Shown: positions 49,221-58,600 of the stretch, piece after piece | Numbering within the stretch: position 1 is the first letter of the stretch | How the letters are laid out: each line of letters begins with the position of its first letter | From: Prauserella_A sp040635515 | Lineage (GTDB): Bacteria > Actinomycetota > Actinomycetes > Mycobacteriales > Pseudonocardiaceae | Reading direction: 5' to 3' | Assembly: GCA_040635515.1 (NCBI GenBank) | Contig: JBEYHY010000002.1 | Span: forward strand, 804,189 to 868,188 | DNA length: 64,000 bases | The notes under the pieces: model-generated | The model's database searches: none | The model's input: only the letters and a program-made list of their open reading frames with translations | What the model was told of the DNA's origin: nothing | Position numbers and translations under genes: made by a program

Positions 49221-50219
49221 TCACTCCTCTCGGCTGGGCTTGTCGTTGCCGCTTTCGGGCAGCACGTCGGCGTAGAAGCGCATCCAGTTGCCGCCCATCA
49301 CGGCGGCGACCGACGGCTCGTCGAACCCGTGGCGTCGCAGTGCCTCCTCCTTGGCGGGGAACGCGCGGGTGTCGGGGAACCACGGCAGCGGAGGCTGCTT
49401 GCCAGGGTTGGTCGCGGAGCCCGCGCCGTACTGCGGCTGCGCGCTCCACCGGCCCTGCCGCATCCACTGCAAGTGCTCGAACGTCACCTTGCGGCCGAGG
49501 TCGGTACCGATGCCGACGTGCTCGATCCCGATGAGGTCCACGGTCCGCGCGACCATCTCGGCCCACGTGTCGATGCTCTCGGCGTAGGGCCCGGAGATGT
49601 TGCGGTAGCCGGAGACGCCGAGCACGCCGCCACGTGCGGCGAGTCCTTTGAGGACCTCATCGGACTTGTTGCGGCGGTGGGGAACGAGCGATGCGGCGTT
49701 CGCGTGGGTGACGGCAACGGGCTTGGCCGAGTGCTCGATCGCCTCGATGCTCGTGCGTTCTCCTACGTGGGAGAGGTCGATGGCCATGCCCACGCGGTTC
49801 ATCTCGGCCACCGCCTCCCTGCCGAAGCGGGTGAGGCCGCTGTCGGGGTCCTCGTAACAGCTGGCGCCGATGTCGTTCTGGATGTTGTAGGTCAGCTGCG
49901 CGACACGCACGCCGAGGTCGGCGAACAGCTCCACGAACCGGATCCGGCCCGCCAGGAAGGCGCTGTTCTGGAAGCCGAGCAGGATCGCTGTCCTGCCGCC
50001 GGCGGCGATCTTCTCGATGTCGGCGGCGGTGCGCGCGATGCCGATCAGGTCGGCGTTGTCGCGCTCCAGCTGCCGCCAGGCCGCGAGCGAGTCCATCGAC
50101 TCCAGCGCGTCGCCCCAGTATCCGCATGTCACTGTCACGCAGGTGAGCCCACCCTCGCGCAGTTCGGTGAAGACCTCGCGGTCGAACTCGCTGCATTCGA
50201 GTCCGTCGACGTAGTGCAC
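49221..50219 (-). CDS. Divergent peptidase M19 (membrane dipeptidase) family protein
   Basis: 332 residues from GTG 50219 (GAGGAGA upstream). Overall M19 order is clear: GGRTAILLGFQN, LGVRVAQLTYNIQNDIG, MAIDLSHVGERT, VAVTHANAASL, GIGTDLGRK, GGNWMRFY. But the N-terminal metal motif HxD is replaced (VDGLECSEF) and the bridging Glu of the second strand is a Gln/Phe (GFQN). These changes are shared, as I recall, by a proteobacterial sub-branch found next to TauABC-type transporters, so they define a family variant rather than decay. Probably a cytoplasmic hydrolase or lyase for the compound imported by the ABC system; dipeptidase activity is doubtful. Confidence 0.8.
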   Translation of the reverse strand: MHYVDGLECSEFDREVFTELREGGLTCVTVTCGYWGDALESMDSLAAWRQLERDNADLIGIARTAADIEKIAAGGRTAILLGFQNSAFLAGRIRFVELFADLGVRVAQLTYNIQNDIGASCYEDPDSGLTRFGREAVAEMNRVGMAIDLSHVGERTSIEAIEHSAKPVAVTHANAASLVPHRRNKSDEVLKGLAARGGVLGVSGYRNISGPYAESIDTWAEMVARTVDLIGIEHVGIGTDLGRKVTFEHLQWMRQGRWSAQPQYGAGSATNPGKQPPLPWFPDTRAFPAKEEALRRHGFDEPSVAAVMGGNWMRFYADVLPESGNDKPSREE

Positions 50220-50235
50220 TTCGTTCTCTCCTCGC

Positions 50236-50913
50236 TCAGGACGCGGCTTCGGCCACGTAGTCCGGGTCGGTCTCGGTGAGGCTCGCCTCGCCGGTGAGCA
50301 GGGCCGCGCCGGCGTGGTTGCGAGACAGCGGGGTGTCCTCGGTCAGCGCCTCGTTGGAACGGTGGTAGAGGCGCCACCACAGCGCGGACGGCACGGCGAG
50401 CCCGTGCAGTGCGGCCTGCAACAGGTGCTCGCCGCCCGCCATGGCGGGCCGCGATCCGGCCGGTATCGCCGTGGTGGCGCGGGAGGTCTCCAGCACGGGG
50501 GTGCCTTCCGTGCCGCTCACCCGCACGTGCGCACCGAGCCGCGCGCCGAGCGGACCGGCCGCACGCAGCAGCGCGGTGTCGGTCAGGCCGGTCACGGTCA
50601 CCGCCGCGGTGCCGTGCTCGGCGAGCGTCGCGACCGCGAGGTCGAGCAGTGCGGGCAGGGCGAACGGTGCCGGGGCTCCCGGTGCCGCAACGGTGATCCG
50701 GGGTCCGTCCTCTCCGGTGATCTCCGGGTTCACCCAGCCGCCCGGCGCGCGCCCGTCAAGGAAGGCCAGCCCCTCCAGCCCCAGGGCCTCGGCCGCGACG
50801 ACGGCTTCCCGCACGGCGGTCCAGGCGCCCTTGGGGACGCCGAGCAGCATCACGATGCGTTCGGTGACCAGGCGGGTCTCGCGCAGGCTCACCCGCAGGG
50901 TCTCGGCGCTCAT
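50236..50913 (-). CDS. Hypothetical protein, DUF3726-like
   Basis: 225 residues, no signal or membrane segment. The start (LRVSLRETRLVTERIVMLLGVPKGAWTAVREAVVAAEALGLEGLAFLDG) and the closing SRNHAGAALLTG resemble DUF3726 proteins that accompany M19-like proteins and TauABC-type transporters in proteobacteria; the comparison is from memory. Overlaps the IclR stop (ATGA at 50910-50913) and is followed by the dipeptidase at 16 bp. Confidence 0.5.
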   Translation of the reverse strand: MSAETLRVSLRETRLVTERIVMLLGVPKGAWTAVREAVVAAEALGLEGLAFLDGRAPGGWVNPEITGEDGPRITVAAPGAPAPFALPALLDLAVATLAEHGTAAVTVTGLTDTALLRAAGPLGARLGAHVRVSGTEGTPVLETSRATTAIPAGSRPAMAGGEHLLQAALHGLAVPSALWWRLYHRSNEALTEDTPLSRNHAGAALLTGEASLTETDPDYVAEAAS

Positions 50914-51656
50914 CGCGCACCGCCCTTGCCGGAGAGCACCGCGTTGATCTCCTCGGCCCGCCGCAGCAAGGCCGTCGTGGCCTTCTCGACGTCGAGCCTG
51001 CTGGTGGGACCGGCGAGGCTCAGGGCGCCGACACAGGAGCCGTGCACGTCGAACACGGGTGCGGCGATGCCGGTGACGCCGTCGAGCCAGCGCCCGCTGG
51101 ATGTGGCGTAACCCGCCTCGCGGATCGCGCCGAGGTCGTCAGCGGCGGGCACCTCGACGTCACGGTTGCGCAGGTCGGTGAGCTGACGCTCGGTGGCCCA
51201 CGCCATGAGCACCTTCCCGGACGCGCTGCGGCCCAGCGGCATCTGTGCCTCGGCTCGCAGGTCTGCCTGCAGCGTGCGGCCGGGTTCGAGGCGCTGGATG
51301 ATCGTGGCGGTGTCACGTTCGAGGATCGCGAGCGAGACGGCCTCGCGGATCTCCTCGACGAGCCGTTCCATGGCGGGCAGCACGCGGTCGGCGAGCCCGG
51401 CCTGCCGCAGTGCCGACTGCCCGACCCACGCGGCGCGCAGAGTGAGCCGGTATGTGCCGTCGTCGGTTTGCTCCATCCATCCCGCGGCGGTCAGTGTCAC
51501 CAGTTGCTGATGCACGGCGGCCCGCGACCAGCCCAGCTCGCGGGCCAGTTCGGACACCCGAACCGAACGCTCCGCCTGGGCGACGATCTCCAGCACGCCG
51601 AGGCTCTTCAGCGTGGTGGACAGCGGCTGGGTGCGCGGCTTGCTCTCCTCGCTCAC
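50910..51656 (-). CDS. IclR-family transcriptional regulator
   Basis: 248 residues from GTG 51656, with GAAGGAGA eight bases upstream and a GTGA overlap with the preceding gene. N-terminal winged helix (KSLGVLEIVAQAERSVRVSELARELGWSRAAVHQQLVTL, about 18-55), then the GAF-like effector domain (GRSASGKVLMAW, GVTGIAAPVFDVHGSCVGALSLAGP). It sits inside the operon as second gene, so it likely controls its own operon. Confidence 0.9.
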   Translation of the reverse strand: MSEESKPRTQPLSTTLKSLGVLEIVAQAERSVRVSELARELGWSRAAVHQQLVTLTAAGWMEQTDDGTYRLTLRAAWVGQSALRQAGLADRVLPAMERLVEEIREAVSLAILERDTATIIQRLEPGRTLQADLRAEAQMPLGRSASGKVLMAWATERQLTDLRNRDVEVPAADDLGAIREAGYATSSGRWLDGVTGIAAPVFDVHGSCVGALSLAGPTSRLDVEKATTALLRRAEEINAVLSGKGGAR

Positions 51657-53398
51657 GCGCGGTCTCCTTCGTTTCCTCCGGTGCCGGGCTCCGCCGGCCA
51701 CCACCAGACGTCGTCATTTCCGCCCGCGATGTCCTCGCGGGTGGGCGCGCCCTGGAAGATCAGCCCGCGCAGGGTCCGGTTGAGATAGTCCTTCGTCCGG
51801 TCCAACCCGTACAGTGCGCCGTTCATGAGGCGGATCAGCCTGGCGGGCACGAACTCCACGTCAAGAGCGTCCACATAGGGCTGTGCGAAGAGGTTCTCCC
51901 GCAATGCCTGGAAGCGTTCGACGGCGGCGAGCTGTTCGGGGTTGTCGAAGAGGAACCGGCCCACCCGGGCACCCGGGTCGTAGTCGTCCAGCCGCGCGCG
52001 CAGGGCCCGCGCGAGGCCCGGGACGTCGACGGAGAGGTCGAACCCTCCGGGGACCTCCTCGCGGGGGCCGGACCTGGGCTCCTCCGAGGAGCGCGACTTG
52101 TACCAGATGCGCCTGCGGTCGCGCTCGTCCGCGATGGGCAGTTCCAGGGCCCACCGGTACCGCTCGTCGAGCACGGTACGCAGCTGGCCGACGGTCATGC
52201 CGGGCTCGCGCACCAACTGCTCGTCCACGAGCAGTTCCTCGGTGAGTCGCACGCACTCCTGCGGCACGAACTCGATCAGTACCGCGTCGAGCGTCTCCTC
52301 GGTCTCGGCGGTGACGGTGCCGGCGACTTTTCTGCGCAACTGCTCGAATGCGGGCACTTCGGGCCCCGCGAACTGTTCCCCGTCGCGGAGCCGTTGGGCG
52401 AGGCCCCTGACCTCGCTCAGTTCCGCGGCGACCTGGTCACTGGCGGGAAAGACGTTGTAGGTCATGGGATCCTGGCGCCGGTAGGTGATCGCACGCGCCA
52501 GCAGACCGAGCAGGGTGTCGTAGCGGGAGTCTCCCGGGGGCGGGTCCAGCTTGCGGGCGGCCAGCAGTGCCCGTTCACGCAGGGTGAGCCAGCGGTCGAC
52601 GAGGCGGGGGTGGTTGGCGACGAAGAGTACGAGCCCGAGCGCGGAACCGTTGCCCAGCCCCAGGTAACGGCGGTACTCCGGCGCGAGCGGCACGGCTCGC
52701 GACGAGACGCCCCGCGCGAGGCGCTCACACAGGTCGGCGCTGAACTCGCGCATGAGGTAGGCGGTGAGCATCTGGGCGTGATACGGCACGCGCAGCGGGT
52801 GGTGATCGCCGTAGGAGATGAACGTGCGGGTACCAAAGGTGCCGTTCGCGTCGAGTCCGGTGTTGCGCATGAGATAGCCGATATCCCTGAGCACGTCCGG
52901 GTCGGGCTGACGACCGTCGGCGAGCGCGTGGACGGTGTGCTCGAATGCCCGGAGGCTTCGGTTGGAGCGGCACCAGACGAGGGTTCCCGGCGCGGCGCGT
53001 CCGGCGTAGAGCTTCGGCAGTTCGCGACGGGTCTGCTCGATCCGTGCGGCGTCGGCCTCACCCTCCCAGAGCGCGCCCACCATGTCCCAGCTCTGGCCGA
53101 TGATGCGTGGCGTGCGGTCGACCATCCTCGGCTCGGAACTGAATGCCGCGAAGGAAAACACGCCACTTCCGGTGTCCACTCGGTACACCGCGACACCGTC
53201 ACCGGCGTTCGACACGTCCATCGTGGACAGTTCGATGTTCCAGCGTTCCCGTGTCATCTTCTCGATCAGTGACCGGCTCGCGCTGAGCCGGTTCGGCTGC
53301 ATGGCCGCCAGTCGCCGCGGCCGCATCAACTCCGCGGGATCGCGGAACGCGAGCTCGTCCGCCGTGGCCGCACGGGCGGGTCTGCCAGCAGTACGCAT
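51653..53398 (-). CDS. Uncharacterised 581-residue protein, first gene of the M19/ABC operon
   Basis: No domain recognised. No signal peptide or transmembrane helix; mixed alpha/beta with many Arg/Leu/Glu-rich helices. Noticeable segments: RLSASRSLIEKMTRERWNIE, SYGDHHPLRVPYHAQMLTAYLMREF (two His and a Tyr that could be a ligand site), LGLVLFVANHPRLVDRWL, and DDVWWWPAEPG near the end. ATG 53398 is preferred over GTG 53413. As the promoter-proximal gene of an operon containing an importer, a divergent M19 protein and an IclR regulator, it is presumably an enzyme for the same unknown compound. Confidence 0.7.
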   Translation of the reverse strand: MRTAGRPARAATADELAFRDPAELMRPRRLAAMQPNRLSASRSLIEKMTRERWNIELSTMDVSNAGDGVAVYRVDTGSGVFSFAAFSSEPRMVDRTPRIIGQSWDMVGALWEGEADAARIEQTRRELPKLYAGRAAPGTLVWCRSNRSLRAFEHTVHALADGRQPDPDVLRDIGYLMRNTGLDANGTFGTRTFISYGDHHPLRVPYHAQMLTAYLMREFSADLCERLARGVSSRAVPLAPEYRRYLGLGNGSALGLVLFVANHPRLVDRWLTLRERALLAARKLDPPPGDSRYDTLLGLLARAITYRRQDPMTYNVFPASDQVAAELSEVRGLAQRLRDGEQFAGPEVPAFEQLRRKVAGTVTAETEETLDAVLIEFVPQECVRLTEELLVDEQLVREPGMTVGQLRTVLDERYRWALELPIADERDRRRIWYKSRSSEEPRSGPREEVPGGFDLSVDVPGLARALRARLDDYDPGARVGRFLFDNPEQLAAVERFQALRENLFAQPYVDALDVEFVPARLIRLMNGALYGLDRTKDYLNRTLRGLIFQGAPTREDIAGGNDDVWWWPAEPGTGGNEGDRA

Positions 53399-53420
53399 CC
53401 ACCCAACCTTCACTTCGATG

Positions 53421-53459
53421 TGTCATGAATATCTTGACAGCGTTCGCTTTTGAATGACA
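53421..53459. promoter_or_regulatory. Inverted repeat upstream of the M19/ABC operon
   Basis: TGTCAT (53421-53426) and ATGACA (53454-53459), extended by partial matches (GAA / TGA), frame an AT-richer 27-base core with TTGACAGCGTTCGCTTTTG. Located 23-61 bp before the 581-residue gene; a candidate IclR site by position. Confidence 0.35.
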
Positions 53460-53676
53460 CTATGTGCTCGCGGATCCCGGCACAAGACTTTCCCGCGCAG
53501 TTGATCCGGTCGTAACCGATTCGCGAATTGCTGAACGAGTCTCTTTTGCCGTGACAACCGGAAGCGACGGTGGCCGCGTTTTCGTGAACGGCGGCCTCGT
53601 GGAAGTGTCAGCGGATTTCGGCCGTTCACCAGCCAAGATCACGATCCGGCTGTCGGCGCCGTACTAGGGTGGCCGC

Positions 53677-55527
53677 ATGTCGCTGGTGGGAAGGGACGTC
53701 GAGCAAGCCAGGATTCAACGGCTGCTGACGAATGCGCGCGACGAACGCGGCGGCGCCCTGGGCCTGCGGGGCGCGGCGGGCATGGGGAAATCGGTTCTTC
53801 TCGACTACGCCGTGTCGCACGCCGAAACTGAGGGCGGCATGCGCGTGGTTCGCGGCGCGGGCGTCGAGTCCGACTCCGAGCTGGCCTACGGCGGCCTGCA
53901 CCAGCTCCTGTTTCCTCACCTGGACCGGTTGGACTCCCTCCCCGCTCCCCAGGCAAGGGCACTGCGTTGTGCTTTCGGCCTGTCGGAGGGAGACGAAGCC
54001 AACCGGTTCCTGATCTCCGCGGGCACCCTGTCGTTGCTCGCCGATCTGGCCGAGGACGCCCCGCTGCTGTGCGTCGTCGATGACCTGCAATGGCTCGACC
54101 GGAGTTCGGTGGAGGCGCTGATGTTCGCGGTCCGCCGCTTCGTGGCCGACCCGATCGCGGTGCTGTTCGCGGTGCGCGAGACGTCGGTGCCGTTCGAGAT
54201 CGCGGGCGTCGAGGTCATCGAGCTGCCGGGGCTCGCGGCGCCCGAGGCGGCCAGATTGCTCGACGACCACGCACCTGAGCTCGTCGAACCGATGCGGACC
54301 AGGGTTCTCACGGAGTCCCGCGGAAATCCCCTCGCGATCATCGAGCTTGGGTCGGCGCGACTGGCGGCGCGCGATGCCGACGAGTCGGATCCGGCCGCGC
54401 AGGTCCGGCCACTTCCGGTGACCCGCCGCGTGCAGGAGACGTTCCGCCACCAGATCGTGGAGCTTCCCGACCCGACCCAACGCGCGCTTCTGGTGGCGGC
54501 AACCGACACCGCGGCGCCCCTCGCGACGATCCTGCACGTGATCGAATCCCTCGGTGGAGCTGCCGGCGACCTGGCGCCCGCCGAACGCGACCGGCTGGTC
54601 CGGATCGACAGCCGGATAACGTTCCGCCACCCCCTGGTACGGGCGGCTGCCTACCATGACGCGCCGCTGCACCGGCGGATCGAGGTACATCGCGCGTACG
54701 CCGAGGCGCTGCGCGCGGACGCCGACGCCGACCGCCGGGCCTGGCACCTCGCCGCTGCGACCACCACCCCCGACGAGGCGGTGGCGGCCGAACTCGAACG
54801 CGTGGCGGATCGGGCCTGGCACCGCGGCGGCGCGATGGCGATGTGTGTTGCCTACGACCGCGCCGGCCGGTTCAGTGCCGACCGGGAGCTGAAGGCCCGG
54901 CGTATCGCCAGGGCGAGCCAGGCCGCGTTCGACGCGGGCATGGCCGACCGCGCCGCGAGGCTGGCTGCCGAAGCGCTCGCGCTCACCGCCGACACCGGTG
55001 TCCGGGCCGATGCCATCTATACCCGTGGCGCCGTGGAGTACGAACGCACCTCGCCGCGGGCCGACGCGGAGCTGACGCTTGAGGCCGCCGCGCTGGTGCT
55101 CGACACCGATCCGGAGCGCGCCGCGCTCACGCTCTACGAGGCCGCGCACGCCGCCCGGCACGGGGCGGCGCACGACCTTTTGCGGCGCGCGGCGGATCTG
55201 ATGCGCGGGTTCACCCCGCCGGAGCACTGGGCTCCCGTGGTCGCCGCCCTTCTCGGGTGGGCGGAACTGTTCGCCGGACGACCGGAGCTGGCCGTCGGTC
55301 CGATGCGCGATCTCGACAGCGCCAGCCGCGGTGACGGGCACGACCTGATGCATCGCATCACCGCCGGGTTCGGCGGGCTCATGATCGCCGACGAGGACAG
55401 CGTCATCGCCGGGATCGAGGACATGCTGGCCGTCGTGCGGGCTACCGGGGCGCTGGGGTGGGTTCGGTCGCCACGGCACGCAGCGCCTCGACGTCCCTGC
55501 CGGACGGAGAGATCCCTGCCCTGGTGA
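53677..55527 (+). pseudogene. LuxR-family (LAL) ATPase regulator truncated at its 3' end
   Basis: Up to about residue 595 it follows the large LuxR/AAA regulators (usually about 900 residues): VGRDVEQARIQRLL, Walker A GAAGMGKS (32-39), Walker B LLCVVDDLQWLD, GNPLAIIEL, then TPR-like helices (AWHLAAATTTPDEAVAAELERVADRAWHRGG). After LAVVRATGALGW (about 55460) the family sequence stops and is replaced by about 20 unrelated Arg/Pro-rich codons to a stop at 55527. The remaining TPR part and the C-terminal LuxR HTH are missing, so it cannot bind DNA as its relatives do. Immediately after the break, minus-strand sequence looks like the end of a different gene. I read 55460 as a recombination junction. 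Confidence 0.7.
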
Positions 55528-55600
55528 GCAGATCCACGAACGCCTGCACGCTCGCACTGTCAGCATGGTCGTAGCCGAACAACACGGCGGCTCCGACGAG
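55442..55600 (-). pseudogene. Antisense C-terminal fragment of an unknown gene at the junction
   Basis: On the minus strand an open frame ends AAVLFGYDHADSASVQ then AFVDLLTRAGISPSGRDVEALRAV and stops at 55442. It reads as a normal protein tail (helical, acidic/hydrophobic pattern), unlike the usual antisense noise, but no start or upstream body exists. It overlaps both the truncated LuxR tail and the first codons of the next plus-strand gene. Confidence 0.35.
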
Positions 55601-58600
55601 GCCGACCTGTACCTGAACGGCTACTACACGGCAACGCAACGGCGTGCATTCGACGACACCGAATGGCTGAGGCTCGCTGTCGAGGCCAGGGACCCAGCCG
55701 CCCACCCCGTCAATATGTTGCCCGCTCTGCCTCCTCTGCCTGTCGAGTCGGAGGAAAGCCCGAGCCTGCTCGACGCGGGCGACCGGATGGCGTTGCTGAC
55801 CGGGCAACCACGCGATCTTCCGCTGGTCGCCGAGCTGACCGAACATCTCAATGAGCGGTTCGACGGCGAACTCGATCCACAGGAGACTGAGCGTCGCCTC
55901 CGGGAACGCTTCGCCAGGCTGGTGGGGGAGGACGGCGACGGTTGGCAGGTCGGGGCCAGCGAGGTCCGGATCCGGGTTCGGTTGTCGGACCCGGAGTTCG
56001 CCGAATCTGCTGCTACCGCCGAAATCGCCTTCGAGGTCAGTGAAAGGGACACCGTCGGCGAATCGTTCGGCGAGACCACGGTGATCACCGAGACCGGTGC
56101 TCGCGCCACGGTGGTTCCAACCCGGGACCGGACCATTTCCGGGACCCAGGTCACCGGCGACGCGCCGGGCAGGCCGGACTTCCCGCCGGTCACGGTGCGG
56201 GAGCTGACCGAGCGGCACCGCATCGCCCGCCATCTGGTCAGGGCGATCGAAGAAGGCATCCCTGTTGACGCGCACATGCGAGAGCAGCTGCACCAATACC
56301 TCGATGAGTTCGAAAACAACAACGCCTTCGCCGATGCCGCGGCCGGAGGGGACGGCCATCTCTTCGTCCTGCACGGCGAAAAGGTCAGCGCCGTCGTCCG
56401 GCATGTCATCACCACCCGCGACGACAACGCGAGCCTGGTCGCCAGCGCCGACGGCAAGGTCATCCACCAGTGGGGAGACCCGGGGGATCCGAGGGGAAAT
56501 CCCGGCGTAGTTCACAAGCTGACGGCGTACACCAGCACCGGTGCCGAGCTCGGAACCACCAGGGTCATGGGCACCATGCTGACCGAAACTGCCGCCGAGG
56601 ACGCGCACGCCTACGGGCTCGCCGTCCTCGAAGGTGACGTGCCGCCGCAGCTGCGAACAGAGGGGACGGATGAGGATCGGGCCCGGCAGGCTCTGCGGCG
56701 CCTGACGAAGAACGGTCAGCACGAACCCAGCGGCGGATTCCTGCGTGAGCTGACCATGCGGCGCGGCGCTCGATCACAGGGCAACGCGATCGCGCCCGTG
56801 CGTGAAATGGTCATGCAACTCGCGCAGGAGTTCGGACTCGTCCCTGACGCCAATTTCGTTCCAAACGGGGTCTCGCCCGCGGGCGACGTGGCCATGTCGT
56901 ACTGGAAGCGGTTTGCACAAAGCCTCGGCCTCGATACGTCGGCCAATCCGTCCGCGCGCCGCCAACGCATCGACAACATGACCGAGCTGAATCACCTGGT
57001 CCGCCGAGAAAACCTGCTGGCCGAATATCGCGCGTTCACGCGTAACGGGCTCCGGAAGACCGTGGATGTACCGGGCCGCCGCTTCCTGGCCGATCCGGAT
57101 TCGGTGCGGGTGAATCTTCGGCTGCGGCAGAACGTCGACGACGCGGAATTCCTTGGCATGACGGGACCGGCCGGTGGCGCAGAAGAGTTCGGGGTCTTCC
57201 GGGTTCCCGTCACCGTGGTGGCCGAGTTGCAGGCCAACGGTGTCGTGAAGGCGGAGCGACGCCGATTCGGAAGTGCGCTGGTGTACGCGCCGGTATCCGC
57301 GCTCGGTGGACATACTGCCGAGGACAACGTCGTCGCTGCTCAGACTCCGGTGGCCGCCGAGCGCACGGAACCAGTCGAGCTCGCTCCGTCGGTGGGGCAC
57401 TCCACCGAGGTGCGGAGTCTCCCGGCTTCCGAACAACCGGTTCTTGAGCCGGTGTCCTTGCCGACGCTGCCTCCGCGTCCCGGCTCCGACGTGCGTGGCG
57501 TGGCCGACGCTGCCCTTGCCTTCTTCGAGCGCTCCGGGATGGGGTACCGGCCGACTGGTTCTCCGCTGAGCTGGCGTATTCGTTGGCGGGACCACGATGT
57601 CGTCGTCGACATCGCCGTCGATCCCTCGGCCGCCGAAGCGCGGATCTTGCCTCCGGAGTTCACCGTCCACACGCGGCAAAAGGATGGGACACCGGAAACC
57701 GTAGCCGTTCCGGCGACCCCGGTCCGGGTCGTGCTCCCCGCGTATCCTGACGTTACAGCCGGTCTGGCCCACCTTGTCGGCGCCACGCTCGAAACCGCGA
57801 CCGCCGCGCTGCCGAGCGCGCTGGACGGCTGGGCCGACAAGATGGTGGCCGACCATTACGACGCTCCGGCGCCACCGGAATCCTCCAACGAGACACCGGC
57901 AACGCCATTGCAGGTCGAGGACGCGCGGGAGGTCGCCTTTCCCAAACGCTGGAAGGCAACGGAAGAGGCACTTCGCGAGGCCTCGGCGCTGAGCGAGCGC
58001 CTGCTGGTCGGCGCCACGGTGTCGTCGGCGGCTGAACTCGCGGAGCGAACCCACGGACTGGTCACCAGGCTCAACGACCTCGCCGACGGACACGACGCTC
58101 CCAGGGGCGACACCAGGTATGCCGCGCGACGTCACTTCGCTGCCGGACTGCGATTGCTGGCAGCCGACCTTTCCGAAGCCAGCCGAACACTGGAGGTCAT
58201 GGGGACGGTCGGCAGGCGGGCCAACGGCGCCCGCCGTGATCTCGATGCCGTCAAGCTACTGGCGTTCCTCGACGAAGACGTGGAAAGGAGCGCGGGGAGG
58301 GCCCACCGCATGCTCTCGGCCGTCGAGGAAAGGGGGGAGCGCCTGCTGGAGCTGGAAGAACCGGACAGGTTGGTGACCGTGGAAGAGGGGGAGCGCACGT
58401 CCCTGTTCAACCGGCATCCCAAGCCGCCGTTGCGATTCCGGCCCTCCGAGGCAGACGTGGCACACGTGGACACGGTGCTGAGCTTGCTCGCCGATGTCGA
58501 GACGGACCTCGCGAAGCTGAACGAGCTCGGCCATAGTGGCACTCTGGCCGAGAACTTCCCCGCGGCTGTCTTGAACCAGCACACGCCCGACCTCGTGCAC

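Noticed and set aside
53626..55566. Minus-strand open frame of about 646 codons opposite the LuxR ATPase
   Set aside because: Low-complexity Arg/Gly composition and perfect antisense relation to a P-loop protein.
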